Positions 54,786 to 63,806 of a stretch of 64,000 bases of DNA are shown one piece after another (the stretch's first letter is position 1; each line of letters starts with the position of its first letter). The position numbers and the translations under genes are program-made. The stretch is from Phycisphaeraceae bacterium (GTDB taxonomy: Bacteria; Planctomycetota; Phycisphaerae; Phycisphaerales; UBA1924): assembly GCA_019454185.1 (NCBI GenBank), contig CP075368.1, forward strand, positions 1 through 64,000, written 5' to 3'. Below the pieces are notes generated by a model. The model searched no databases, was not told the DNA's origin, and saw only the letters and a list, made by a program, of their open reading frames with translations.

Positions 54786-55994
54786 TCAGTACGCGTTCCG
54801 CTTTCTGAGCGTGCGTTCATCGGGAAGCGGTGCCTGGGCCAGCAGATCGGCGATTCTCGCGCCGCTGTGGCCGTCGCCGTACGGATGCGTGATCGCCTCG
54901 CGATCGATCGACATCGCGAGCTGGATCGCCTGGCGAACCTCGTGCGTTGTCTCCGAGGGTGCATCCACGACATTCGGAGGACGCTCCCGCCCCGCTTGTC
55001 TCGGGCCGACGTTGACCGCGGGGAGTTTGAGGGCCGCGGCCTCGATCAATGCTGCGGATGAGTTACCGACGATCAGCCCTCCCGAGACCGCGAGCCGCTT
55101 CAGCAACGAGAGAAAGAGCGGGCGCTCCATGTGGGCCAGGCGATGCACGATCGCAGAGGTCGAGCTCGCGTCGAGGGCCCGCATGATGCCGTCGCGCCCT
55201 GGATCGAGGTTTGGATCGAGGGCGAGGACGCGCCTGCCGGAAAGGGCATCGATGACGCCGCACACGCTCGCCTCTTCGTGCTCCGCGGGTCGGCCGATCG
55301 GATGCATGAGCAGGAGCGTGTCCGGATCGCCGAATGATCGTGACGCATCGTCGCTCATCGGCTGGACACGCGAGAGGCCGTCGATCGCCGGGGAACCCAC
55401 GATGTGAACGGTCTCGGGGCGTTCGCCCATGCGGACGATCCGCTGCGCCGACGCGGCGGTCGCCGCGAGGTGCAGGTGCGCGAGCTTGGTGATGGCGTGG
55501 CGGAGCGATTCGTCGGCGACTCCCTCGGCGCGGTCGCCGCCGTGGATGTGCGCGATGGGGATGCCGGCGATCGCCGCGGCGGACGCGGCGGCGAAGGCCT
55601 CGATGCGATCGCCGAGGACGAGGACCCAGGTCGGCTGAAGACGGCGGTAGATGCGGGCGAAGCGGTGGACGCCCCGGCCGGTGGCTTCGGCATCATCGAG
55701 ACGCGTGGTGCGCCCGGGTGTCTGCATGATCGCGGCGTCGGCGACGGGGAAGAGCTTCTTGACGTCGCGATAGGTGAGTGCGGGCGTGACGAGGTGGGAG
55801 CCCGCGGCGACGACGAGGAGTTCGAGCCCCGGCTTGGTCTCGATCTCGCGCATGACGGGGACGAGGAGGCCGAAGTCGGCGCGCGAGCCGGTGACCACGA
55901 GGATTCGCTTGGTGCCCGCGCTCGGCGCGCCGAGCGGCTCGGCGTACTCGCCGGGTCGGACCGAGGGTTCGCCATCCCAGCCGTCGCCGATCAT
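54786..55994 (-). CDS. UDP-N-acetylglucosamine 2-epimerase (NeuC/WecB-like)
   Basis: 402 residues from ATG 55994. The GT-B fold shows ILVVTGSRADFGLLVPVM, VLGDRIEAFAAASAAAIAG, IAHIHGGDRAEGVADESLRH and GNSSAALIEAAALKLPAVNVG. The NeuC-type hydrolysing enzymes give ManNAc for sialic-acid-like sugars; WecB-type do epimerisation only. No sialic-acid genes lie nearby, so the exact reaction is undecided. It is coupled to nadD by a 4-bp ATGA overlap. Confidence 0.9.
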   Translation of the reverse strand: MIGDGWDGEPSVRPGEYAEPLGAPSAGTKRILVVTGSRADFGLLVPVMREIETKPGLELLVVAAGSHLVTPALTYRDVKKLFPVADAAIMQTPGRTTRLDDAEATGRGVHRFARIYRRLQPTWVLVLGDRIEAFAAASAAAIAGIPIAHIHGGDRAEGVADESLRHAITKLAHLHLAATAASAQRIVRMGERPETVHIVGSPAIDGLSRVQPMSDDASRSFGDPDTLLLMHPIGRPAEHEEASVCGVIDALSGRRVLALDPNLDPGRDGIMRALDASSTSAIVHRLAHMERPLFLSLLKRLAVSGGLIVGNSSAALIEAAALKLPAVNVGPRQAGRERPPNVVDAPSETTHEVRQAIQLAMSIDREAITHPYGDGHSGARIADLLAQAPLPDERTLRKRNAY

Positions 55995-57019
55995 CGGTTC
56001 TTGCTCCTTAAGGACTTCTTGTTCTGGAGTGTGTTGCGAGGCGTGCGTGCGCCATGGGGCTTTGAAGTCGGTTTCGGGCGCCGCTTTCGCTTCCTGGAGC
56101 CGGTCGGCGATGCGACGTTCTTCGCGAGCTGCAGGATCAGCGAGTTTCGCACCCGCTCCATCGTACCGGGCGTGTCGCCCGTCAGCGTCTGCGGCATCTC
56201 TTCTGGCGCGAGGTCGCGCGGTGTGCCGGCGCGAAACCCGTAGAGGTTGGAAGCGATGATGTGGCGAGCGACGGGAGTAGGGATATCGCGGAGGGCCTTC
56301 CGGCGCTTCCATGCTTCGGCGTTGTGGGGCGCGCCGGGAATCGCGAGCCGCACTGAGGTCGATGCCGCTTCAAGCGGGAAGTTGGGAGCCAACCGCGCGC
56401 ACCACTCGCGTTTCTCTTCACGCGTCCAGAACTCGTCGTCGAGCGCGGCATACACCGAACTGACGCTTCCCGTCGGCTCGCGCGCCAGCACGAGCGGCTC
56501 GGCCAGCCGGATGATCTCGCGCGGCTCTTTCCAGCGGTGGAACTCCCACACCTGATCGGAGCCGATCAGCAAGCGGAGCTTGACGCGAGCGGGAACGATG
56601 CTGTGCAGGCGCCGGAGCGTGTCGATGGTGTAGGAGGGAGACGGCTTGCGTTTGTGCTCACGTTGCCAGCGGGCGCGATCGAGCTCGTCGGTCCAGATCG
56701 AGCGCGGCCCGGGGATGTCGATGGCAAGGCGGAGCATCGCGAGCCGATGGTCATCAGGGGCGACGACGGACTGTTTGTGTGGGCTGCGGGCTGCGGGCAC
56801 ATACAGGAGCCACCCTTCCTTCGGCCCGTACATTCGGACCACGGTCATGATCGGTGCCGCGATGTGCATGAAGTGGGGGGGATCGAACGAGCCGCCGAAG
56901 ACGACGAGGGTCTTCACATTGCGGGGGATTTCGAGGGGTGTGATGGGGGCCTCGCCGGGTGTGCCACGTTGGGCGGGACGTGTTGCGGAGGCAGCGGGCT
57001 TTGCGGATCGTTTGCTCAC
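55991..57019 (-). CDS. nadD: Nicotinate-nucleotide adenylyltransferase NadD-like
   Basis: 342 residues from GTG 57019, chosen by the start of homology (VVFGGSFDPPHFMHI comes about 35 residues later). The frame is open to 57175 without a better start. HxGH-type motif PPHFMHI, RSPHK and STSVRLAI fit NadD, which makes nicotinate adenine dinucleotide. Compared with the usual 200-220 residues it has about 100 extra C-terminal residues, ending in a strongly basic tail (SRKRKRRPKPTSKP). The basic tail could bind nucleic acid. Confidence 0.8.
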   Translation of the reverse strand: MSKRSAKPAASATRPAQRGTPGEAPITPLEIPRNVKTLVVFGGSFDPPHFMHIAAPIMTVVRMYGPKEGWLLYVPAARSPHKQSVVAPDDHRLAMLRLAIDIPGPRSIWTDELDRARWQREHKRKPSPSYTIDTLRRLHSIVPARVKLRLLIGSDQVWEFHRWKEPREIIRLAEPLVLAREPTGSVSSVYAALDDEFWTREEKREWCARLAPNFPLEAASTSVRLAIPGAPHNAEAWKRRKALRDIPTPVARHIIASNLYGFRAGTPRDLAPEEMPQTLTGDTPGTMERVRNSLILQLAKNVASPTGSRKRKRRPKPTSKPHGARTPRNTLQNKKSLRSKNR

Positions 57020-57432
57020 TCGACTGATGTTAGGGGAACGGGAACGGCTGTGTGGTACTCGTCCCGACGATCTCGCAGTGAGAGCTGCTGCTGAAAGGCC
57101 GATGCCGCGTGTGATTCTCGGACGTGTGCGCCCACACCAGGGAAACACGGATGCCACGGTGGTCAAGACGTTCACGACGCGTGATTGCTGAGTCCGCGTG
57201 CCGGTTATGGGCGGTATGCACAGACAATCGCAGGTACGTGTGAGATTTGGGCTTCTTCATGCATGGCTGGTCGGGTATGCTCGTTCCGAGGGCAAGACGT
57301 TCAGAATCTGCAAGTTATTTCTGAGGGGAGACTGGTCGGTCGGTTCGTGGCGTCCGTGGTGGGCGCAGTGGCATGTGTTCCTTGAGAGCCGTCCGAGACA
57401 GCTATCCACTCTCATACGAGGAGGCCTTGAAC
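57020..57432. other. Intergenic region of 413 bp between divergent genes
   Basis: It carries the leader of nadD on one side and of the PEP-CTERM gene on the other. Open frames cross it but have no coding look and no start signal. The last part is a good ribosome-binding site (AGGAGG at 57418-57423) for the gene at 57433. No RNA gene was recognised. Confidence 0.6.
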
Positions 57433-57963
57433 ATGAAGAAGGTGGTTTCTCTGTGCGCGTTCGCGCTTCTCGCCGGTTCAGTGATGGCGGATGTTGAGGA
57501 GTACAGCGGTGACACGACCGGCGGCTCGACATTCAACCGCGCTCTCGCGGGCAACCCTCCGACAGGCCTCTCCGGCGTCGGAACGGCCGTGCGGTACGAA
57601 GTCATTCCGATGTACACCAACATCAACGCATCGGTGATCTTCGACATCATCGCCGCCGCGACCGGTTTCGACACATTCATGCACCTCTACGGCCCGGGCG
57701 GGTTCAATCCCGCATCGGCTCTCTCGAACGTCATCATCGGCGACGATGACTCCGGCGTTGGTGCCAACTCGGCATTCACGACCGGTCTGACGGGTGGCAC
57801 GCAGTACTACGTCGTCGTCTCCGGGTTCGACAACGGCGACTTCGGCACCTACACCCTCCAGATGTCGTCCACGTCGGCTGACATCACGATCGGCATGATC
57901 CCGGCACCTTCGGCACTTGCGATGCTCGGCCTGACCGGGCTCGTCGCGCGTCGTCGGCGCTGA
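57433..57963 (+). CDS. Small secreted PEP-CTERM-like protein
   Basis: 176 residues from ATG 57433 behind AGGAGG. Signal peptide MKKVVSLCAFALLAGSVMA is followed by a single beta-sandwich domain (YVVVSGFDNGDFGTYTLQMS resembles PPC-type exoenzyme C-terminal domains). The tail is GMIPAPSALAMLGLTGLVARRRR by its parts PAPSALAML and VARRRR, a standard PEP-CTERM-like signal. It is followed at once by a strong terminator, so it is likely monocistronic. Confidence 0.85.
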   Translation: MKKVVSLCAFALLAGSVMADVEEYSGDTTGGSTFNRALAGNPPTGLSGVGTAVRYEVIPMYTNINASVIFDIIAAATGFDTFMHLYGPGGFNPASALSNVIIGDDDSGVGANSAFTTGLTGGTQYYVVVSGFDNGDFGTYTLQMSSTSADITIGMIPAPSALAMLGLTGLVARRRR

Positions 57964-58002
57964 TCGATCTTGTTCGTGACGGTTTGTTTCTGATCACTCT
58001 CG

Positions 58003-58040
58003 AAGCCCGGTCCCGTCTTGGGGCCGGGCTTCTTCCTTTG
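58003..58040 (+). terminator. Rho-independent terminator after the PEP-CTERM gene
   Basis: AAGCCCGGTCCC (58003-58014) pairs with GGGGCCGGGCTT (58020-58031) around a short loop. The stem is followed by CTTCCTTTGTTG. It lies 39 bp after the stop at 57963. Confidence 0.85.
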
Positions 58041-58069
58041 TTGCTGTCAAGACACGGCTCGCCTGGGCT

Positions 58070-60112
58070 TCAGCGTGGGTCCGCCTCGGATTCACCGAGG
58101 TAGCGCTGCGCCGGTGTCGGCACGGAGAACGGATCGATCCCCTTGGCCAGATCCGCCTGCGCCTTCTCGCGATAGACGGCCGCTTCGTCCATGCGTCTGC
58201 CCGCGGTGTAGTAATCGGCGAGGAAGAGCAGCAAGCGAAGGCGTCTGGCAGGATCAGGAAGCTCTCGCTGCTCCTCCTCGTGAAGGGCACGGAGCAGCTC
58301 GGCCTCCCCCTCTTCCACACGCCCCTGATTCGCGATCGCGCTGGCCAGCATGCGCAGCACACCCGTCATGTATCCATCATCGCGATCCGGATGCTGGCGG
58401 TACCACTCGTAAGACTCCCGCAGGTACCGCTCGGCCTCCGGCATGCGCCCGGGGATCTGGTGCAGCGCCGAGCCGAGGTACATCCGGGCCTGGGCCAGTG
58501 CGAGCCCATCAAACGCCGGGTGTGCTTCGAGCAGTCGGACCGCCTCTCGCAGAACTGGCTCAGAGTCGATGTACCGTCCCGGCTGGAAGATCATGCGTCC
58601 GTAGTGCAGATGGGCCATCGAGTACAGCGGGTCGGACTCGGGGAGGATCCGTTTCACGATCTCGAGCGCACGACCCGCCTCGAGCGCGGCGGCGGTGTGC
58701 TGCGAAGACCGTTCCATGACAAGGGCGAGCCGGATCAGGGCGTCGGCGTACACCGCGGAGTTCTCGCCGTACAACTCTCTCGCCTCGGTGACCGCAGCCC
58801 GCGTGGATTCTTCTGACGATTGCAGGCGGCTGAGTTCCCGCATCGAATGGCTTGCGATCCGGCGGGCCTTGTCACGCTCGTCAACGACTCTCAGGAACGC
58901 CGCGACACCGAACGAGACCACGAGAAGCGCCGAGACGCAGACCACGGCGGCCAGCGCCCTGTTCCGCTTGATCCATCGCCACGAGCGGACGATGTCGGAG
59001 ACGCGCCGGGCCTCGATCGGCAATCCTGCGAGATAGCGCCGGATGTCCGCGCCGAAGTCCGAGGCGGTCGCGTAGCGATCCTGCGGCAGTTTCGACGTGG
59101 CCTTGCCGATCATCGCGTCGATGTCCGCGCCGAGTCCGTTCCGGATTGAAGATGGGCGATCGGGTTGCTCGTGCTGGATCCGCTTGATGACATCCAGCAG
59201 CTTTCCGTCAACGTCGATCGGGTGACGCCCGCTCAGCAGGTAGTACCCGATCACACCGAGGGCGTACACATCGCTGCGGACCGAGATCCCGCTGGAGCCG
59301 CCCGATGCCTGCTCGGGAGGCATGTACGCGAGCGTCCCCATCGGCCGCCCGGCTTCGGAGATCGTCAGTTCGGCGTTGACGCCGGTATCGGGATCGATCG
59401 CCTTTGCGAGACCGAAGTCGAGGAGGCGGATACGCCCGTTGGACTCAACAAGGATGTTCGCGGGCTTCAGATCACGGTGCAGCACGCCCCGCTGGTGCGC
59501 GTCATTCACAACGTCGGCGATGTCAGCGAGAAGTTTCAGAACGTTGCGCGGCTCGCTCGTGCCGGGCGTGAGGTGCTGGTCGAGCGGGCGGCCCTCGACA
59601 TACTCCATGACGTAGTAGTACCGGTCTGCGGCGGCTCCCGAGTCGATCACAGAGACGATCCCCGGGTGCGACAGTCTCGCGAGCAGATCGATTTCTCGCT
59701 CGAACCTGAGCGAGAGGTCTCGCCCCGAGCCCCGCATGAACTTGACGGCGACGCGGCGCCCGGTCGAACGCTGGTACCCCTCGTACACCACGCCCATGCC
59801 GCCCCGCCCGATCTCCTCGATCAGGTCATATCCGGGGACCTCTGGGATCGATGATCCGAGATCGGTTCCGATCACGGCGTGGCGATCGCGTTCGGCGTGA
59901 GACGCTCTGGATGCGCCGCTGATCGCCCCGATCAGCGATGTGCGAAGCGATGCACGCGCCTCCGCGTTCACGCTCGGGAATAATTCGTCGAGCAAGGCGT
60001 CAACGCTCGGGCGCGTGGGAGGGCAGGGTTCGGCTCCATCGCTCGGCCCCGTGTTCCCGAAGTATCGGGCGACCGCCATGGCGATCAATCGCTCTTCCGT
60101 TGGCTCGGCCAT
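58070..60112 (-). CDS. Ser/Thr protein kinase with TPR-like C-terminus
   Basis: 680 residues from ATG 60112, preceded by GGGAGAA. The Hanks-type domain (about 95-355) has IGRGGMGVVYEG, RRVAVKFMRG, HRDLKPANIL, DFGLAKAIDPDTGV and MPPEQASG. One membrane helix (ALAAVVCVSALLVVSFGVAAFL) follows. The extracellular or periplasmic half is a TPR-like helical array (AVRLLEAHPAFDGLALAQAR, EAERYLRESYEWYRQH). It is closely related to the next kinase gene and separated from it by about 100 bp, indicating a tandem duplication. Confidence 0.93.
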   Translation of the reverse strand: MAEPTEERLIAMAVARYFGNTGPSDGAEPCPPTRPSVDALLDELFPSVNAEARASLRTSLIGAISGASRASHAERDRHAVIGTDLGSSIPEVPGYDLIEEIGRGGMGVVYEGYQRSTGRRVAVKFMRGSGRDLSLRFEREIDLLARLSHPGIVSVIDSGAAADRYYYVMEYVEGRPLDQHLTPGTSEPRNVLKLLADIADVVNDAHQRGVLHRDLKPANILVESNGRIRLLDFGLAKAIDPDTGVNAELTISEAGRPMGTLAYMPPEQASGGSSGISVRSDVYALGVIGYYLLSGRHPIDVDGKLLDVIKRIQHEQPDRPSSIRNGLGADIDAMIGKATSKLPQDRYATASDFGADIRRYLAGLPIEARRVSDIVRSWRWIKRNRALAAVVCVSALLVVSFGVAAFLRVVDERDKARRIASHSMRELSRLQSSEESTRAAVTEARELYGENSAVYADALIRLALVMERSSQHTAAALEAGRALEIVKRILPESDPLYSMAHLHYGRMIFQPGRYIDSEPVLREAVRLLEAHPAFDGLALAQARMYLGSALHQIPGRMPEAERYLRESYEWYRQHPDRDDGYMTGVLRMLASAIANQGRVEEGEAELLRALHEEEQRELPDPARRLRLLLFLADYYTAGRRMDEAAVYREKAQADLAKGIDPFSVPTPAQRYLGESEADPR

Positions 60113-60215
60113 GCGATTCTCCCGGGTGCCACGCGGCACAGGCGCAGTATACAACCTTGGAATACTCGCCCGTGCTTCATCCAGGGATCCGTGTCGTTCA
60201 TTCGCAGGTGCTTCG

Positions 60216-62093
60216 TTACTCGGGCGGGAACTCCGGATATCGAACATCCTGCTTGAGCGGCATGATCCCAGCGTCAAGAGCCCGCGCGACCTCGTCCCGG
60301 TACGGCTTTGCGTCATCGGCGCGTCCGACTGCTGTGTAGAAATCCGCGAGTGCCACTGCGTTTCTCAGATGACGCGGCAGGTCCATGGGGACCGCGGCAG
60401 AGTCGCGCTGGTACGACTCCAGAAGCACACCCTCGGCTTGTGCGACCTCTCCGATCCGGAGCAGCGACTCGGCGTATGTGCGGATCGCCCCAGTGTACCA
60501 CCCGTCATCGCGTGTCGGTGGGTCTTCGGCCCACCACCGATACGCATACTCAAGGGGTTCGAGCGAGTCACTGTGTCGTCCGACGAGTTGCAGGTTATTG
60601 CCCAGGAAGAGGGCGGCGTGGGCCTCCGTGTGACCGGCCGCGAACGGATCCACTCTCCCGCCCAGTCTGGCGTTTCTCGCCAGCGACCTTGATTCGGTCA
60701 GCAATTTGATCGCTTCATCATGCTTTCCCTGCCAGCCGAGGATCCGCCCCATGTACAAGGACGCGAGCGATCTGTCCCCATCTGAGATCCCCTTCAGTTC
60801 TGCGAGCACGGCGAGAGCTTCTCGGGCGAGGTGCTCGGCCTCGACATAGCGTTGTCGGTGTTCGAGAAGAATGGCGTACTGCAGCGTCGCGACGACATAC
60901 AGGCGGCTCTGCTTGCCGTAGATCCGCTCGGCAGCTGCGGCACGCTTGAACGCCATGTCTTCCATCTGCGAGATATCACTGAAGTGGGAGAAGGTCTCCA
61001 GCAAGAGCGAGTTGGCGCGGTCTCGCTCGCGGACGACGCGCATGAAAGACGCGATGCCCATCACAATCATGGCAATCAATGCCCCGCCCACCACACCCAC
61101 GAGAATCCTGTTCCGCATCACCCATCGCCAGACACGGACAACGCCCGACACCCGACGCGCGCTGATCGGCCGCCCGGCGAGGTGGTTCCGGATATCTGAC
61201 GCGAGTTCCGCAGCGGTGGCGTAGCGGTCCGCTTGGAGTTTGGCTGTCGCCTTCGAGATGATCGCGTCGATGTCCGTGCTTACGCGGGGGCGATACGCCG
61301 ACGGCTTCGGGATCGGCGTTGTACGGATGCGCTGGACGGCCTCGATCAGTGTCCCCCCGATCTCGATCGGATGGCGACCCGTCAGCAGATAGAACGCGAT
61401 CACACCGATCGCGTAGACGTCGCTCCTGACCGACGCGCCCTCGCCCGATGCCTGCTCCGGGGGCATGTACGCGAGCGTCCCCATCGGTCGCCCCGGCTCG
61501 GAGATCGTGACTTCAGCGTTCACGCCCGAATCCGGATCGATCGATTTGGCGAGCCCGAAGTCGAGCAGTCTGACGCGCCCATCCTTCTCGACGAGGATGT
61601 TCGACGGCTTGAGATCGCGATGCAAGACGCCCCGCTCGTGCGCGCTGGTCACGACCTCGGCAACAGACGCGACAAGCCCCATCGTCTCGCGCACATCTCC
61701 CTTGCCGGGTTGCACGCGCTCGTCGAGCGGCTCCCCGTCGATGTGCTCCATCGCGTAATACCAGTTGCCGTTGTGGACGCCAGAGTCGATCACCGAGACA
61801 ACCCCGGGAATCGACAGACGCGCGAGCAGGTCGATCTCTCGCTCGAAGCGAATGGAGAGGTCCCGTCCCAGCCCACGCATGAACTTGATGGCGACCTTTC
61901 TCCCGGTTGAACGCTGGTAGGCCTCATAGACAACCCCCATGCCGCCACGCCCGATCTCCTCAACGAGGTCATACCCTGGGGCTTCGGGCAGGGGCTCGTC
62001 CCGGATACGCACGACATCACCGAACGAACTCGTGTAGGATGGACCCTGCGAGGGCCGGTCTTCGGAAGGCAGACCTGGTTGCGGATCAGGCAT
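60216..62093 (-). CDS. Ser/Thr protein kinase with TPR-like C-terminus, paralogue of the previous gene
   Basis: 625 residues from ATG 62093 (the frame opens at 62219 but lacks a better start). Kinase motifs: IGRGGMGVVYEA, RKVAIKFMRG, HRDLKPSNIL, DFGLAKSIDPDSGV and MPPEQASG. One membrane helix (ILVGVVGGALIAMIVMGIASF) and a TPR-like array follow (AEHLAREALAVLAELKG, AYRWWAEDPPTRDDGW). Many stretches are identical to the 60112 gene (for example FEREIDLLARLS). Its start is 63 bp from the divergent ECF factor, giving the second ECF/kinase module of the window. Confidence 0.93.
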   Translation of the reverse strand: MPDPQPGLPSEDRPSQGPSYTSSFGDVVRIRDEPLPEAPGYDLVEEIGRGGMGVVYEAYQRSTGRKVAIKFMRGLGRDLSIRFEREIDLLARLSIPGVVSVIDSGVHNGNWYYAMEHIDGEPLDERVQPGKGDVRETMGLVASVAEVVTSAHERGVLHRDLKPSNILVEKDGRVRLLDFGLAKSIDPDSGVNAEVTISEPGRPMGTLAYMPPEQASGEGASVRSDVYAIGVIAFYLLTGRHPIEIGGTLIEAVQRIRTTPIPKPSAYRPRVSTDIDAIISKATAKLQADRYATAAELASDIRNHLAGRPISARRVSGVVRVWRWVMRNRILVGVVGGALIAMIVMGIASFMRVVRERDRANSLLLETFSHFSDISQMEDMAFKRAAAAERIYGKQSRLYVVATLQYAILLEHRQRYVEAEHLAREALAVLAELKGISDGDRSLASLYMGRILGWQGKHDEAIKLLTESRSLARNARLGGRVDPFAAGHTEAHAALFLGNNLQLVGRHSDSLEPLEYAYRWWAEDPPTRDDGWYTGAIRTYAESLLRIGEVAQAEGVLLESYQRDSAAVPMDLPRHLRNAVALADFYTAVGRADDAKPYRDEVARALDAGIMPLKQDVRYPEFPPE

Positions 62094-62143
62094 GCGGCTC
62101 GCCCCGGTCTGGCAGGCACAGAGGTGCCGCCGAAGACGCCCAG

Positions 62144-62159
62144 TATAATCCCCGGGATG
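62144..62159 (+). promoter_or_regulatory. Perfect -10 box seven bases before the ECF start codon
   Basis: TATAAT at 62144-62149 is followed by CCCCGGG and the ATG at 62157. The expected transcription start coincides with the ATG, implying a leaderless mRNA. No clear -35 is seen at 17 bp spacing, and no Shine-Dalgarno precedes the ATG. Confidence 0.55.
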
Positions 62160-62798
62160 CAAACGTACACTGGCGACCAGCACTCTTCCTACGACGCTGC
62201 CCTTGTGCGTGCGGCACAAGCCGGCGACGATCGCGCGATCGAGCGGTTGTTGGGCTCAGTCCACGACCGGCTGCTCGGGCGTGCCGCACGGAAGATCGGA
62301 CCGGAGTGGCAGGGCCGGATCGATCCGGACGACCTGCTGCAGGAGACGTACATCCAGGCGGTCGCCGATCTGCCGGGCTTCACGGATCAGGGCGAGGAGT
62401 CGTTCTACCGCTGGATCTCAACGATACTTGACCATCGCTTCATCGATGCGGTGCGCAGGCATCGTGCGAAGAAGCGAGGAGAGGGGCGAGTCGCCGTGAC
62501 GCCGGGAGGAATGTCGCGCCACGAGTCGTTCCTCGGGCAGTGCATGCCCGACCTCCAGACGCCCAGTGTGCTGCCCCGCAGGCAGGAGGCGGTTGCCGCG
62601 ATGATGGTGGCAATCGCGCGGCTGGACCCGGACCAGCGCACGGTGGTGCAACGCCTGCTGCTGGACCAGGAGTCGATCTCCGAGATCGCGCGGGACATGG
62701 GGAGGTCCGAGGACGCGGTGAGGCGGTTGGGGTCGCGGGCGGTCGAGAAGCTGCGCGGGCTCATGGGAGATGCGGCCCGGTTCTTGAGCGTGGGGTGA
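62157..62798 (+). CDS. ECF-type RNA polymerase sigma factor
   Basis: 213 residues from ATG 62157. The N-terminal region 2 (AAQAGDDRAIERLLG, IDPDDLLQETYIQAV, WISTILDHRFIDAVR) and C-terminal region 4 (LDPDQRTVVQRLLLDQESIS, IARDMGRSEDAVRRL) are intact. It is of the planctomycete type commonly linked to Hanks-type kinases. Divergent from the 62093 kinase with a very short shared promoter region. Target genes are not known. Confidence 0.92.
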   Translation: MQTYTGDQHSSYDAALVRAAQAGDDRAIERLLGSVHDRLLGRAARKIGPEWQGRIDPDDLLQETYIQAVADLPGFTDQGEESFYRWISTILDHRFIDAVRRHRAKKRGEGRVAVTPGGMSRHESFLGQCMPDLQTPSVLPRRQEAVAAMMVAIARLDPDQRTVVQRLLLDQESISEIARDMGRSEDAVRRLGSRAVEKLRGLMGDAARFLSVG

Positions 62799-62945
62799 GG
62801 CGTCGCTCGCTCTCGCGTGAAACTTCTAGAGATCTTTCTCGATTTCGCGCCGGTCTTGGGTGCGGTCCACGCTGAGGGTCTGTCGGGATCACGGGCAGAG
62901 GCCCGGAAAGACCCAGACTTTGCACCACCACTCAGGAGAATCACC

Positions 62946-63743
62946 ATGAACAACCCTCGCACCATCTTCGCGTCTCTTGCGGCACTGGCTCTTTCGTGCG
63001 GTTCCGCGAACGCGGATCTCACCTTGAACTTCGATCTCGACAACAACGGGATCAACGAGAGCTCGATCACGAGTTCGAGAACAGACGTTCCGTTCACGAC
63101 GCTGAAGTACTACAGCTGGACGATCAAGAACGGCAACAAGAACAAGGGCTACGACGTGAGCTGGGCGGGCCCTTCGCTCAGCGCCAAGATCATCGCCGCT
63201 CCCGCAGCGGATAAGCCCGCGAACATCATGTTCACGCAGGTATCCAACCTCGTGTCGAACGAGCGTCTGAGCGACTTCAGCATGAAGACACCGGGGCTCT
63301 CGTTCGAGAAGCGGGCCAAGTCGTATGTGCCGGCGGTTGACAACACCAAGCACGAGGACACCTACACGATGTTCAATGTGCTGTCCAGCAATGGTGTCGG
63401 CGAGTTCATTACCCACCTTGTCTTCAAGAGCACGGTGAAGGATGGGACCATCGTGTACACAGTCGAGAACAAGACCGATGCCAAAGTCACCGTCACGTGG
63501 CCCGGAACCGGAATCTCCGGGGACATCGATGCCGGCAAGACGCTGACCGAGAATCGCAAGGCGGCCAACGGCGCGACCGAACGGAAGAGTGTCGCCACGT
63601 TCAATCCCAAAGGGGGCAGCTTGGGCGACGGCGTCATCGGCTTCTCCGTGAGCTACCTCGCGCCGGCCGGCGGCGTCCCCACACCGGGAACACTCGCCCT
63701 CGCCGGGCTTGCGGGTCTCGCGGCATCGAGGCGTCGGCGTTGA
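62946..63743 (+). CDS. Secreted PEP-CTERM-like protein
   Basis: 265 residues from ATG 62946; the frame is open to 62817 but the signal peptide (MNNPRTIFASLAALALSC) starts here. The mature part is a single beta-rich domain (LNFDLDNNGINESSI, YTVENKTDAKVTVTWPG). The tail VPTPGTLALAGLAGLAASRRRR by its parts PTPGTLAL and ASRRRR is a clear PEP-CTERM-like signal. It lies 147 bp after the ECF factor, so a regulatory link is possible but not shown. It is followed by a strong terminator. Confidence 0.85.
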   Translation: MNNPRTIFASLAALALSCGSANADLTLNFDLDNNGINESSITSSRTDVPFTTLKYYSWTIKNGNKNKGYDVSWAGPSLSAKIIAAPAADKPANIMFTQVSNLVSNERLSDFSMKTPGLSFEKRAKSYVPAVDNTKHEDTYTMFNVLSSNGVGEFITHLVFKSTVKDGTIVYTVENKTDAKVTVTWPGTGISGDIDAGKTLTENRKAANGATERKSVATFNPKGGSLGDGVIGFSVSYLAPAGGVPTPGTLALAGLAGLAASRRRR

Positions 63744-63769
63744 TCGCGAATCAAACCCGAAGCAACAAG

Positions 63770-63806
63770 AAGGGGCATCCGGCCTTCGCCGGATGCCCCT
63801 TGTTCA
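63770..63806 (+). terminator. Strong hairpin terminator
   Basis: AAGGGGCATCCGGC (63770-63783) pairs perfectly with GCCGGATGCCCCTT (63788-63801) over a CTTC tetraloop, followed by GTTCATTTC. The hairpin is nearly symmetric and could work on both strands. It ends the PEP-CTERM gene. Confidence 0.9.

Noticed and set aside
57198..57497. Small forward frame of 99 residues upstream of the PEP-CTERM gene
   Set aside because: No start signal, no family, and it runs into the well-supported gene at 57433 in another frame.
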